Positions 1-7,810 of a stretch of DNA of 64,000 nucleotides are shown one piece after another. The DNA is from Actinomadura litoris (GTDB taxonomy: Bacteria; Actinomycetota; Actinomycetes; Streptosporangiales; Streptosporangiaceae): assembly GCF_009733595.1 (NCBI RefSeq), contig NZ_WOFH01000015.1:124001-188000 (forward strand), written 5' to 3'. The position numbers and the translations under genes are program-made. A model generated the notes under the pieces. The model searched no databases. It was not told where the DNA came from and was given only the letters and a program-made list of their open reading frames with translations. Numbering within the stretch: position 1 is the first letter of the stretch; every line of letters begins with the position of its first letter.

Positions 1-2
1 TG

Positions 3-605
3 GCCGCCCACGGTTTCGCGGGGCCGGTGTACACCCGATTCGCCGAGGAGATGGCGGCCTACGCGATCGCCGTCCTCACTGCCTGGCTGCACACGGGGAT
101 GATCTTTGTGCGATGCGCCGAGAAAGGGATCAAGTTACCGCGTCCCCCCATGAGCGCCTGGTCGAAGGACGACCAACTGGAGTTGGCCCTGGAGACCGTC
201 GCGGTCGCGACCCGCTCGTTCCAGCAGCGCCTGCGAAGCGGCCATTGGGATCCGGGAAAGGGGGCGAGCCTGCGCACCTATTTCATCGGCCACTGCACTT
301 ATCAGTTCCCCGATACCTACAAGAAGTGGCTGCGAGCCTCCGAAGGGTTACGATCCTGCGCCGACGAACTCGACGAACGCTGGCCGGACACCCGCCCGGG
401 GCCTGAGGACCTCATGGCCGACCGCGACCATGCCGACCGTGCGCTGGCGAGCCTGCCAGACCACAACCTGCGAGCCGCTCTCGTCCTGACCACCCTGGGC
501 TACAACCACGCCGAGATCGCCGAGCTGATCGGAGAGGGCGCCACAGCCCGCTCCGTCGAGGGCGCGCTGTATCGCTTCCGTCGGAAGAGGGGAGAGCGAT
601 CATGA
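3..605 (+). CDS. RNA polymerase sigma-70-like factor, 5' end outside window
   Basis: The reading frame is open to the left edge, so the gene is 5'-partial; a GTG at 27 is only the first possible start inside the window. The middle part (AVATRSFQQRL, then WDPGKGASLRTYFIGHC) resembles sigma region 2 of actinobacterial sigma factors. The C-terminus (RALASLPDHNLRAALVLTTL, then EIAELIGEGATARSVEGALY) is a sigma region 4 helix-turn-helix. It would direct RNA polymerase to an unknown promoter set. It overlaps the next gene by 4 nt (ATGA), so the two are translationally coupled. The link to a DUF742/GTPase pair suggests it belongs to a conservon-type signalling operon. Confidence 0.75.
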   Translation, partial: AAHGFAGPVYTRFAEEMAAYAIAVLTAWLHTGMIFVRCAEKGIKLPRPPMSAWSKDDQLELALETVAVATRSFQQRLRSGHWDPGKGASLRTYFIGHCTYQFPDTYKKWLRASEGLRSCADELDERWPDTRPGPEDLMADRDHADRALASLPDHNLRAALVLTTLGYNHAEIAELIGEGATARSVEGALYRFRRKRGERS

Positions 606-1435
606 GCGATGGCCTGGACCTGGAACGGCTCAACGCCTTGCTGGAGGCAAGTTCCCTGGGCGATCCGGCAGCGGCCAAGCTGCGGAAACGCACCTCCGGT
701 GACCTCGCCGAGGCAGCGGTCCAGCGCGCCGACCTCCGCACCGGCGCCGGCGGGCCGGCACCTGAGCAGAGGGGTGTCGAGCGCCCGCCCGACGGGCAAG
801 GAGCCCACCGCTCGCCCGAGAAGCGAGCACGCACGCACCGGCAACAGGTGGATCTGCACGTACACGACCGCATCGCACTGGACGAGATCGAACTCTATGC
901 CGCACTTCTCATCCGCGCGGCGGCGGCCGAGCGGCCGCTGACCCAGAGTGAGATCGACACCGTGCTCGGTGTGGGTTCCGGCGAAGTCGAGGATCCCTCA
1001 GGAGTCGGCAGCCCGGACTTTGGCCTCTCCGCGGCGGCCGCGGCGCCCCCCGCGGCGGCCGCGCGGGGCGGCTCCCGCTCATTGGTAGCGGTGGGCGACT
1101 CCACCGAAGCCACGCTGGTGCGCCCCTACGTGATCGCCGGCGGCCGGGTCAGGCCCCGCGTTGACCTGGCACTCGAAGCCCTGGTGACCGCAGTGCCCTC
1201 CAGTGAGGTCTCCCAGATGACGCCCGAGTACCGGGCGATCATGGATTTGTGCGGGTCGGCGCATTCGGTCGCGGAGGTGTCGGCCCTGCTCCGGCTCCCC
1301 CTCGGGGTCACCCGCGTCCTCGTCGCCGACATGATCTTTGAAGGGCTCCTGCGACTGCACCAGTCGGGAACCCCTGGTGTGCAGCCGGACTTCGGCCTGC
1401 TCGAAAGGGTGCTCGGTGGACTTCGCAAACTCTGA
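602..1435 (+). CDS. Fusion of a sigma-factor companion domain with a DUF742 (CvnC-like) domain
   Basis: This 277-residue protein has two parts. Residues about 1-130 look like the small protein usually encoded just after this type of sigma factor (LERLNALLEAS near the N-terminus; RIALDEIELYAALLIRAA and RPLTQSEIDTVLGV around 90-125). After an Ala-rich linker, residues about 170-265 form a DUF742 domain, recognisable by VRPYVIAGGRVRPR and a winged-helix-like end (SVAEVSALLRLPLGVTRVLV). DUF742 proteins are the third component of conservons, between roadblock and GTPase. The fusion to a sigma companion is unusual and suggests that the sigma factor and the GTPase switch are physically coupled. It overlaps both neighbours. 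The family calls are from motif recognition; the coupling is inference. Confidence 0.7.
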   Translation: MSDGLDLERLNALLEASSLGDPAAAKLRKRTSGDLAEAAVQRADLRTGAGGPAPEQRGVERPPDGQGAHRSPEKRARTHRQQVDLHVHDRIALDEIELYAALLIRAAAAERPLTQSEIDTVLGVGSGEVEDPSGVGSPDFGLSAAAAAPPAAAARGGSRSLVAVGDSTEATLVRPYVIAGGRVRPRVDLALEALVTAVPSSEVSQMTPEYRAIMDLCGSAHSVAEVSALLRLPLGVTRVLVADMIFEGLLRLHQSGTPGVQPDFGLLERVLGGLRKL

Positions 1436-2021
1436 ACGCCCACCGGCGCCAGGGCCAGGGCCGCAGGACCCGGACCTGGTCTCGGTGAAGATCGTCATCG
1501 GCGGCGGCCTCGGCGTCGGCAAGACGACCTTCGTCGGGTCGGTGTCGGAGATCATTCCGCTCACGACCGAGGCCGTCATGACCACCGCGAGCGCGGACAT
1601 GGACGGGCTGCCGGCGGCGCCCGACAAGACCACGGTCACCGTCGACTTCGGCCGCGTGGCGTTGGGCCGTGAGCTGATTCTCTACCTGTTCGGCACGCCC
1701 GGCCGGCACCGGTTCTGGTTCATGTGGGACGACCTGGTCAGCGGCGCGATCGGCGCGGTCGTGCTGGTCGACACCCGCCGCCTGGCCGACAGCTTCGCCA
1801 CGCTCGACTACATCGAACGCGCAGGACTCCCGTTCATCGTCGCCGTCAACGGGTTCCACGGCCAGTTCCAGCACCCGGAAGATGACATCCGTGACGCCCT
1901 GGCCCTCGGCCAGCACGTGCCGATCGTCGAGTGCGACGCGCGCAACCGCGAGTCGGCCAAGCAGGTCCTCATCGCCCTCGCCCAGCACGTCATGTCGCTG
2001 CATGCCTCGGTGTCACCTTAG
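1416..2021 (+). CDS. CvnD-type Ras-like GTP-binding protein (conservon GTPase)
   Basis: This small GTPase of about 201 residues starts at GTG 1416, with a GAAAGG ribosome site at about 1403 and a 20-nt overlap with the DUF742 gene. The P-loop GGGLGVGKTTFVG is near the N-terminus, followed by a switch-like threonine-rich stretch (KTTVTVDFGRV), the G3-equivalent YLFGTPGRHRFWFMWDDL and a TRRLADSF segment typical of conservon GTPases. The canonical NKxD is replaced by VAVNGF, as in this family. It acts at the membrane or cytoplasm as the output switch of a conservon. A paralogue lies at 54676-55299, so the window carries two conservon GTPases. Confidence 0.85.
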   Translation: MDFANSERPPAPGPGPQDPDLVSVKIVIGGGLGVGKTTFVGSVSEIIPLTTEAVMTTASADMDGLPAAPDKTTVTVDFGRVALGRELILYLFGTPGRHRFWFMWDDLVSGAIGAVVLVDTRRLADSFATLDYIERAGLPFIVAVNGFHGQFQHPEDDIRDALALGQHVPIVECDARNRESAKQVLIALAQHVMSLHASVSP

Positions 2022-2459
2022 AGATCGTTTCCTTTGGCGAACCGGCGGCGGGTGAGCCTTGCCGACCAAGGACAGGACGTGTTCGGCCTTGCGCTGGCAG
2101 AAGGCCGCGGTCGGCCAGGCACGCCGCGATCGCTCGACCGCCCAGCGGCGACGTCCCCACGGCCGGGGTGATGCGCTGCCGCGCGTGCGCGATCTGGCCA
2201 CGTCGTGGCGCGTTGGTGCCGTTTCCCGTAGGCGGCGGACCAGGTCGCAGGAGCAGGTGAGGGCGGTCAGGGCACGGGAGGCGTCAAGGGCCTTGAGCTG
2301 AGTGAGTCACAAGGGCCGCCCTCGCAGGAGCGACTCGGGTAGACCTCGCCAGTTGTCGCGCTGATCATCCGGCGGCGATGCGGGCGGAGGTTGGTGTGCG
2401 CCGACGTGCTCGAACGGCGTGCCGCGGCCCTCGCCGTTTCATACCGAGGTCCGGTCGGC
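2022..2459. other. Stretch without a supported gene
   Basis: No frame in these 438 bases has convincing coding features on either strand. A short Arg-rich minus-strand frame (2013-2201) contains WAVERSRRAWPTAAFCQRK, vaguely like the end of an IS5-type transposase, but it is too weak to call. Confidence 0.4.
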
Positions 2460-2846
2460 TCAGATCACGGTGAGGACCTGGTCGGGGTGGACGTAGTAGA
2501 CGTTGGGGTTGTGATTGTGGGGCCCGTAGCCCGTGGTGCCGGCCAAGAGCAGGTAGGCCCCGACGGGGATGCCGGGCCAGTCGTGGAACCAGGCGTCCTG
2601 CGAGGTGCCGTTGGCGTCCCAGACGATGATCGCCTTGGCGCCGGTCCTGGCGCGTTGGTAGACCTGCTCGACGCAGGCGAGGTGGCCGTCTTGCCCGTCG
2701 AAACGGCGGAGTTCCGCCACGGCCTGTTGCCGGAGGGCCTCGCGGGCCGCATGCTGTGCCGCCCGCTCGCGGCGTATCCTTCTGACGCCCCAGACGAGGA
2801 ATGCGATGATCCCGATCCAGGCCAGCGGGGCGATGAGCTCTTTCAT
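2460..2846 (-). CDS. Single-pass membrane protein of unknown function
   Basis: This 128-residue protein starts at ATG 2846, chosen because a GGGAGG ribosome site sits 8 nt upstream; the longer frame upstream adds only Arg-rich sequence. Residues about 3-24 (ELIAPLAWIGIIAFLVWGVR) form one transmembrane helix. A charged Arg/Ala helix to about residue 50 follows, then a soluble domain (GAKAIIVWDANGTSQDAWFH, later NPNVYYVHPDQVLTVI). I do not recognise a family. There is no obvious operon partner; both flanks are gene-poor. Confidence 0.55.
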   Translation of the reverse strand: MKELIAPLAWIGIIAFLVWGVRRIRRERAAQHAAREALRQQAVAELRRFDGQDGHLACVEQVYQRARTGAKAIIVWDANGTSQDAWFHDWPGIPVGAYLLLAGTTGYGPHNHNPNVYYVHPDQVLTVI

Positions 2847-4014
2847 GGCGCAGGCCTCCCGGGGCCGCGATCGACTGACTCCGAAATACAACCGCCGATG
2901 CGGTCTCATGCGCGGCCAAAGACCTAAACCGGCCGTCTAGATCCAGCGCAAGTCCGCAGCGGGGCCGCCCTGGTATAGAACATTGCTGTTGCTGAAGACG
3001 TATCGCAAGGTGAGAAGCCCGTTGTGCCGTACACGCAGCAAGCGCGTGGCAAGGTGAAGCGGTGGTACGAACCAGGAGCGATGGGGTCGACCGGCGTTCG
3101 ACAGGTGAGCGCATCCATGGGCCAATATTGTTACCAAAACGGGGGGCATCGGCGTAGTCCAAACTCGCCCCGGTGCATTTGCCCGCCCTATCGGGCCGGG
3201 GCCCGCTAGGCTTCCTGGCCGGGCTTGGGGTAGTCAGCGCATTGTCCCAGTACTCGTCACCAAGGTGAAAACCGGGCTGGATACCGCCGTGGGTCGAAGG
3301 GTTCCCTCCGCGCCACAAGCACCGAGCGCCCGATCCACTGCGCATCCCCCCGAGGAATACCCCTACCTGCGTCGACAGATGCGCGAGGCGGAAGGAAATC
3401 TAGCCCAGGCGCCGCTGAAGCGTACCCTCCACCCCGGGCAGGTCGACGCCGTCTGCCATTGTTAAGTGACGCGCTATATCCATACGCTGCCGGGCGAGGA
3501 CCATTGGCCAGTTCTCCTACTACCCGCTGATAGAAATCCGCAAGGATGCGCGGCGAGCCCTGCGAGAGGAATTGAAAAGCTGGAGACGTTACCCGCAGGT
3601 GGATGGCCGGGGGCTGGACCACCCGCCGGGCGGATCGGTGACTGGTGGCGTCGAACTACTGCGGGATGGCAGGACGCCTGTTGTTGCGTCGGCGAAGGCG
3701 TCCGGCCGTTTGCCAGATCGTGCACCGGTGCAGGATTTGCGCTGCTCAGGGTCCTGCTGTGCTGTGAGGAATCGGTGGAGGCGAGCCATGTACTCGTCGC
3801 GTTCACGTAGGGCATCGACACCGACGAGTAGATGGCGGAGGTGGGCGAGGGGGGATGATTCGGCGAACGAACGCTGGCTCCGGATACGGGTGTGAGTTGA
3901 CCCCACTTAGCGAGGTTGTACGTGAACTGGCCCTGCCGTAGAGATCGACTCGATCTCGCGTGTTGACCGGCGGGTCGGTTGGCTCGGTGTTTCAGCTCGC
4001 ATAGTGGGGCGTCT
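2847..4014. other. Gene-poor stretch, decayed
   Basis: This stretch of 1.17 kb holds only short frames in all phases, without ribosome sites or recognisable domains. A minus-strand frame at about 3750-3906 (LLVGVDALRERDEYMARLHR) has coding-like composition but no identifiable product. Confidence 0.4.
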
Positions 4015-4548
4015 TCAGGATTGAAGGATGGTGTGTTCGCCTTCGTCGCGAGGTTCTTCGAAGCTCATGAGGTAGCGGTCGAGGAGCTCGGGGGAAACGG
4101 TGACGCTGCTCGGGCCGTCTTGGGCGTTGCGAATGGCCAGGCGCCGTCGGAGTGTGTCGGGGTCGGCCTTGAGATAGACCAGGATCCAGGTGCTGCCGTG
4201 TCCTTCGATCAAGGCCTTGTAGCGGTCGCGGGTGGCTCGGTTCCAAAAGCTCTTGTCCAGGACGACGGGTTGTCTGGCCGCCATGAGCCGGATGAGTTCT
4301 TCCTGGAGCTCTTGGTCGGCGGTGGCCTGGTGCTGTTCGTGCTCGGTGGGGTCGAGTAGCGCGGCGTCGTGGCCGATGCGCCGCCAGATGATCTCATCGA
4401 CCGACAAACGTATGTAGCCGCGGGCTTCCAGGCGACGCGCGTAGGTGGTCTTCCCGGATCCGGCCAGACCGCACATCATGACGACGACGCCGGGTTTGGG
4501 TGCCGGGAGCGACCCGATGGGATCGTCTGAGTTCTCGGGCACGGCCAT
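4015..4548 (-). CDS. P-loop kinase of the AAA_33 / zeta-toxin-like group
   Basis: This 177-residue soluble protein has a Walker A motif GLAGSGKTTYARRLEARG at about residues 27-44. An acidic LSVDEIIWRRIGHD follows, as in small-molecule kinases of the AAA_33/chloramphenicol phosphotransferase type. VVLDKSFWNRATRDRYKALI is the usual position of the nucleophile-activating region, and a basic segment LRRRLAIRNAQDG is the likely lid arginines. It probably phosphorylates a small molecule or nucleotide with ATP; the substrate cannot be read from the sequence. It stands alone on the minus strand and no antitoxin-like partner is visible, so a toxin role is not supported. Confidence 0.75.
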   Translation of the reverse strand: MAVPENSDDPIGSLPAPKPGVVVMMCGLAGSGKTTYARRLEARGYIRLSVDEIIWRRIGHDAALLDPTEHEQHQATADQELQEELIRLMAARQPVVLDKSFWNRATRDRYKALIEGHGSTWILVYLKADPDTLRRRLAIRNAQDGPSSVTVSPELLDRYLMSFEEPRDEGEHTILQS

Positions 4549-4599
4549 GTAAAGGAGGCTATCTGTCTGGGTGTTGGTCTGGTCGAGCTGTCAACGGTC

Positions 4600-5180
4600 A
4601 GCCGCTGTCCGGCCGGGTACGTGCGCCCATGCCGGTCGGCTCCAGGCGTCGATGGAGGTGGTCGTGGCGGTGCGGCGTCGGCTCGGTGAGCGCCGTCCTT
4701 GCCCGGTCGGCAATAGAACGCTTCCAGGCCCTGACAGCAGAACTCGAACCAAATCGACCTCGGCCTCAACAGCGGGCCGGTGGACCTGATTGATCAGCAC
4801 CTCGGGCGGCGGCCCTCGGCCCGCCTCCGCCATGATCTGCGACGGCGCCAGGCGACTTAGTTGCAGACGGTGGGGTGGGAGGCACTCTCCATCACCTGCT
4901 CGGCGACCAGCCGGTTGAAGATCTACCGGACCGTATGCCGCTGCTTGCGCGGGGCATCCGGATCCGCCCGCAGAATCTGGTCGATCACCGGCTTGAACGG
5001 ATCCAACCGCGACGACCGCAGAGGCGGCTTCTTATGCGGCCCCGACCACGCCGACGCCTCACGCACCGTCCGGCGATACACCCCGTACTTGCGGTCCAGC
5101 GCCTGCACCGACAGGCCCCGGCTACACAGCGGGGCCACCACTAACTCGCTCCTCAGCGCCTTTTCCAGAACACGCCCCCT
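4600..5180 (-). pseudogene. IS21-family IstA transposase remnant
   Basis: Reading the minus strand, the N-terminal IstA signature is clear: VQALDRKYGVYRRTVREA (helix-turn-helix), then SRLDPFKPVIDQILRADPDA and PRKQRHTVR. An in-frame stop follows, then IFNRLVAEQVMES, another stop, and later MAEAGRGPPP and RPAVEAEVDLVRV, which matches the start of the DDE integrase core (EAEVDFG in active enzymes). Downstream the frame shifts and is lost, and no istB is present. It is therefore a dead, truncated IS21 element abutting the marR-like gene. Family assignment is firm; the boundaries are approximate. Confidence 0.8.
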
Positions 5181-5192
5181 GCCGGCGAGGGC

Positions 5193-5660
5193 CTACTCGG
5201 ACTCGGCCTTGACGAGATGCTCCACGACCGTGTCGCTCAGCGCGGCGAGGGCTTGGACCTGCGCGGGCGTCAGCAGGTCGATGAAGTGGCGGCGGACGGA
5301 CTCGACGTGCCGCGGCGCGGCGGCCTCGATCGTCCGCCGTCCTTCGTCGCTGAGGACGATGACCGACCCGCGGCCGTCGTCCGGGCTGGTTTCACGGGTG
5401 ACCAGGCCGCGTTGCCGCATCCGTGCCACTTGGTGCGACAGGCGGCTCGGCGACCAGCGCATGTGCGCGGCCAGGTCGGTCAGCCTGATCCGCCCGCCCG
5501 GCGTCTCGCCGAGGTTGGACAGGACGTCGTAGTCGGCCTCCGAGAGCTGGGAGTCGGCGGCCAGGTCCCGGGCGAGTTGCCGACCGAGCAGCAGCGACAG
5601 GCGCCGGTAGCCGCGCCAGGCGCGGTCCTCGTCGGAATTGAGCCAGCGTGTTTCGTCCAT
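5193..5660 (-). CDS. MarR-family transcriptional regulator
   Basis: This protein of about 155 residues has a MarR winged helix: LSEADYDVLSNLGETPGGRI, then LTDLAAHMRWSPSRLSHQVA (recognition helix) and MRQRGLVTRETSPDDGRGSV (wing). I prefer ATG 5660 (MDETRWLN); an in-frame ATG at 5681 would add seven residues and lies inside a palindrome. It is divergent from a YczE-like membrane gene with only about 50 nt between start codons. Two copies of TGACATGTCA lie in this gap, so it very probably represses both itself and the yczE-oxidoreductase operon. Confidence 0.88.
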   Translation of the reverse strand: MDETRWLNSDEDRAWRGYRRLSLLLGRQLARDLAADSQLSEADYDVLSNLGETPGGRIRLTDLAAHMRWSPSRLSHQVARMRQRGLVTRETSPDDGRGSVIVLSDEGRRTIEAAAPRHVESVRRHFIDLLTPAQVQALAALSDTVVEHLVKAESE

Positions 5661-5675
5661 GCCGGACACTCTAGT

Positions 5676-5717
5676 TGACATGTCACATACTTGGCTCGTA
5701 ACTTTCTTGACATGTCA
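5676..5717. promoter_or_regulatory. Paired palindromic operator, probably for the MarR-family regulator
   Basis: The perfect palindrome TGACATGTCA occurs at 5676-5685 and again at 5708-5717, 32 bp apart (three helical turns). The second copy extends to the 12-bp palindrome TTGACATGTCAA. The copies overlap an alternative marR start and the ATG of the yczE-like gene, which fits repression of both divergent transcripts. Confidence 0.75.
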
Positions 5718-6305
5718 AATAGATGGCGGAGGTTGAGCCACCTGTACGGCGGGCTCGCCCTCTTCGGCGTCAGCATCGGGCTGATGGTGCGCGCCGACCT
5801 CGGGCTCGCCCCGTGGGACGTCCTGCACCAGGGCCTCGCCGCACGGACGGGGCTCCCGCTCGGCTGGATCGTCAACCTCACCGCCGCCGCCGTCCTGCTG
5901 CTCTGGGTCCCGCTGCGCCAGCGGCCCGGCCTCGGCACGGTCAGCAACGTCCTCGTCGTCGGCCTCGCCGCCGACGCGGCGCTGGCGGTCGTCGCCGAGC
6001 CGTCCGGGCTCGGCTGGCAGATCTCGCTGCTGGCCGTCGCGATCATCGGCAACGGCGCGGCGACCGGCCTCTACATCGGCGCCGGGTTCGGTCCCGGACC
6101 GCGCGACGGCCTCATGACCGGCCTCGCCGCGCGCGGCCACTCCATCCGGGCCGTGCGCACCGCGATCGAGGCGGCCGCGCTCCTGCTCGGCTGGCTCCTC
6201 GGCGGGACGGTCGGGATCGGGACCGTCCTGTACGCGGTCGGCATCGGCCCGATCGCGCAGTTCTTCGTTTCCAAGCTGGAGGTACGACCATGCGTTGCGG
6301 CCTGA
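5712..6305 (+). CDS. YczE/YyaS/YitT-type integral membrane protein
   Basis: This is a protein of about 197 residues with roughly five hydrophobic segments (HLYGGLALFGVSIGLMVRAD; WIVNLTAAAVLLLWVPL; VLVVGLAADAALAVVA; ISLLAVAIIGNGAATGLYIG; TAIEAAALLLGWLLGGTVGI). Conserved family features include RADLGLAPWDVLHQGL and FGPGPRDGLMTGL. ATG 5712 is used, inside the second palindrome; a TTG at 5691 is possible. No ribosome site precedes ATG 5712, so the transcript may be leaderless. MarR plus YczE divergent pairs are a recurrent actinobacterial arrangement; the transported or sensed molecule is unknown. It overlaps the next gene by 16 nt. Confidence 0.82.
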   Translation: MSNRWRRLSHLYGGLALFGVSIGLMVRADLGLAPWDVLHQGLAARTGLPLGWIVNLTAAAVLLLWVPLRQRPGLGTVSNVLVVGLAADAALAVVAEPSGLGWQISLLAVAIIGNGAATGLYIGAGFGPGPRDGLMTGLAARGHSIRAVRTAIEAAALLLGWLLGGTVGIGTVLYAVGIGPIAQFFVSKLEVRPCVAA

Positions 6306-7177
6306 ACGTCTCCACGTCGGCGGCGCCCGGCGCCGACCCCGTCGCCCGCGCACGCGAGGCCGAACGGCTCGGCTTCGACTTCGTGTCCGCCTCCGATCAT
6401 CCGTGCACCGCGCACCCGACCATGGAGACCTGGACGATGCTGTCCTGGATCGCCGCCACGACCAGCACGATCACGATCGCGACCCGCGTCCTCGGCGTCC
6501 CGTACCGCAACCCGGCCATGGTCGCGAAGATGGCCGAGACGTTCGACCGGCTCTCAGGCGGGCGTCTGATCCTCGGGCTCGGCGGCGGCTACTCCGACGA
6601 GGAGTTCCGCTCCTTCGGCATTCCCGTCCCGACGCCGCGGGAGAAGGTCGACGGCCTGGAGGACGCGATCCGCATCGCCCGCGGCCTGTGGAGCGAGCCG
6701 GTCTTCACCCACGCCGGCCGCGTCCACCACGTCGACGCCGCCGACCTCGAACCCAAGCCCGAGCGCGACATCCCGATCTGGCTCGGCACGTTCGGCCCGC
6801 GCGCGCTCGACCTCACCGGACGGCTCGCCGACGGCTGGATCCCATCGCTGGGCTTCGCTCCGCCCGAGAGGGCACGGGTCATGTTGGAGCGCATCGCGGC
6901 CGCCGCCGAGGACGCCGGACGCGACCCGGCCGACATCACCCGCGCCTACAACGTCGGCGTCCGGATCAGCGAGCGGGTCGAGGACGATCCGGGCCTGGTG
7001 AGCGGGCCACCGGACGCCGTCATCGAGCGGCTCCTCGGCTTCGTGGGGATCGGCTTCAACGCCTTCAACTTCATGCCCGCCGGTCCCGGCATGGCCGAAC
7101 AGGTCGAGCGGCTCGCGCACGAGGTCCTGCCCCCGCTGCGCCAGGAGACCGCCGCGTCCGCGTGGCCCTTCGCCTAA
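6290..7177 (+). CDS. LLM-class (F420-dependent) flavin/deazaflavin oxidoreductase
   Basis: This 295-residue enzyme starts at ATG 6290 behind GGAGG and overlaps the yczE-like gene. It has a luciferase-like TIM-barrel pattern: early ADPVARAREAERLGFDFVSA and SDHP; central ATRVLGVPYRNPAMVAK, then ETFDRLSGGRLILGLGGGY; and the later KPERDIPIWLGTFGPRALDL with GRLADGWIPS. The RLSGGRLILGLG block is typical of F420-dependent LLM enzymes of actinobacteria. The reaction is probably hydride transfer to or from F420 or FMN; the substrate is unknown. Coupling to the YczE protein under a MarR repressor suggests a detoxification or xenobiotic-response role (inference). Confidence 0.85.
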   Translation: MRCGLNVSTSAAPGADPVARAREAERLGFDFVSASDHPCTAHPTMETWTMLSWIAATTSTITIATRVLGVPYRNPAMVAKMAETFDRLSGGRLILGLGGGYSDEEFRSFGIPVPTPREKVDGLEDAIRIARGLWSEPVFTHAGRVHHVDAADLEPKPERDIPIWLGTFGPRALDLTGRLADGWIPSLGFAPPERARVMLERIAAAAEDAGRDPADITRAYNVGVRISERVEDDPGLVSGPPDAVIERLLGFVGIGFNAFNFMPAGPGMAEQVERLAHEVLPPLRQETAASAWPFA

Positions 7178-7205
7178 CCGTCCATGCGACGGGCCGCACT
7201 CCTTG

Positions 7206-7637
7206 TCAACTACCGGAATTGTAGCCCGGTATGTCATGGGGCTCGATCTCTTTCCAAGGCTTCTTGTAGACGTCGAGGGCGTCAATGATGGCGGCGTAAT
7301 TGATCGAATCGAGATCGGAGCCGATGGCGTTGAGGACGACGTGCGTGTCGGTGGCCGTCTGCAAGGCGTGAGACGTCGGCGAGAACTCTTCGAGCCTGCA
7401 CAGTACCTCTGGCCAGCGATCATGTGCGGCGATCCCGATCTCGAACCGGGCCCGTCCGGCTGCGGTCCGCAGTGTTTCCGAGGTCACTTCCCCAAAGCAA
7501 CCCAGCATGGCTCCGGCGGCCTGGCTCCCGCCGCCACTCCGGTCGGCCGGTCCGACGACCGCGACGGAGCCGATCTCGCGTTCGGCGAGTTCCGCGGCGA
7601 GAAACATCCCCAGGGTTCCATTGCCGATGATTAACAC
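7206..7637 (-). pseudogene. FAD-dependent (D-amino-acid/glycine oxidase-like) oxidoreductase, N-terminal fragment
   Basis: 143 residues remain, with the dinucleotide-binding start VLIIGNGTLGMFLAAELAER, the adjacent VAVVGPADR and GGGSQAAGAMLGCFGEVT, the usual FAD-anchoring region of DAO-fold oxidases. Such enzymes are normally about 350-400 residues, so the substrate-binding and C-terminal halves are missing. The frame begins at a GTG without a ribosome site and ends in unrelated sequence. An ACP fragment on the other strand starts within about 20 bp. Together they look like a deletion junction in a lost biosynthetic cluster. Confidence 0.65.
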
Positions 7638-7657
7638 ATCGACTTGCTTTGTCCCTG

Positions 7658-7804
7658 AGCTCTGTCGGTCTCATGCTGGCCATCGAGGACGGCTTCGCCA
7701 TCGAGTTCCCCGAAAGCCACCTCAACGAGGCCACCTTCCGCAGTGTCGAGACCATCGCCGCAGCCGTCGAGCACGCCCTCGCCGAGACCAGCTCACCGGC
7801 CTGA
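7658..7804 (+). pseudogene. Acyl carrier protein, C-terminal fragment
   Basis: The frame reads SSVGLMLAIEDGFAIEFPE followed by a helix III/IV-like end (TFRSVETIAAAVEHALAET). This is the part of a carrier protein beginning at the phosphopantetheine-serine motif (D-S-V/L), but helix I and the aspartate of the motif are missing. The first ATG (7673) is after the motif, so no functional carrier can be made. It lies 7 bp before the stand-alone condensation domain, its likely former partner. Confidence 0.6.
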
Positions 7805-7810
7805 CGCCCG

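Noticed and set aside
2013..2201. Possible IS5-type transposase end on the minus strand
   Set aside because: Only a vague WAVERSR...CQRK similarity, with no DDE motif and no inverted repeats.
4015..4548. Zeta-toxin of a toxin-antitoxin pair
   Set aside because: The P-loop kinase fold fits, but no antitoxin-like gene is adjacent on either strand, only an IS relic and empty sequence.
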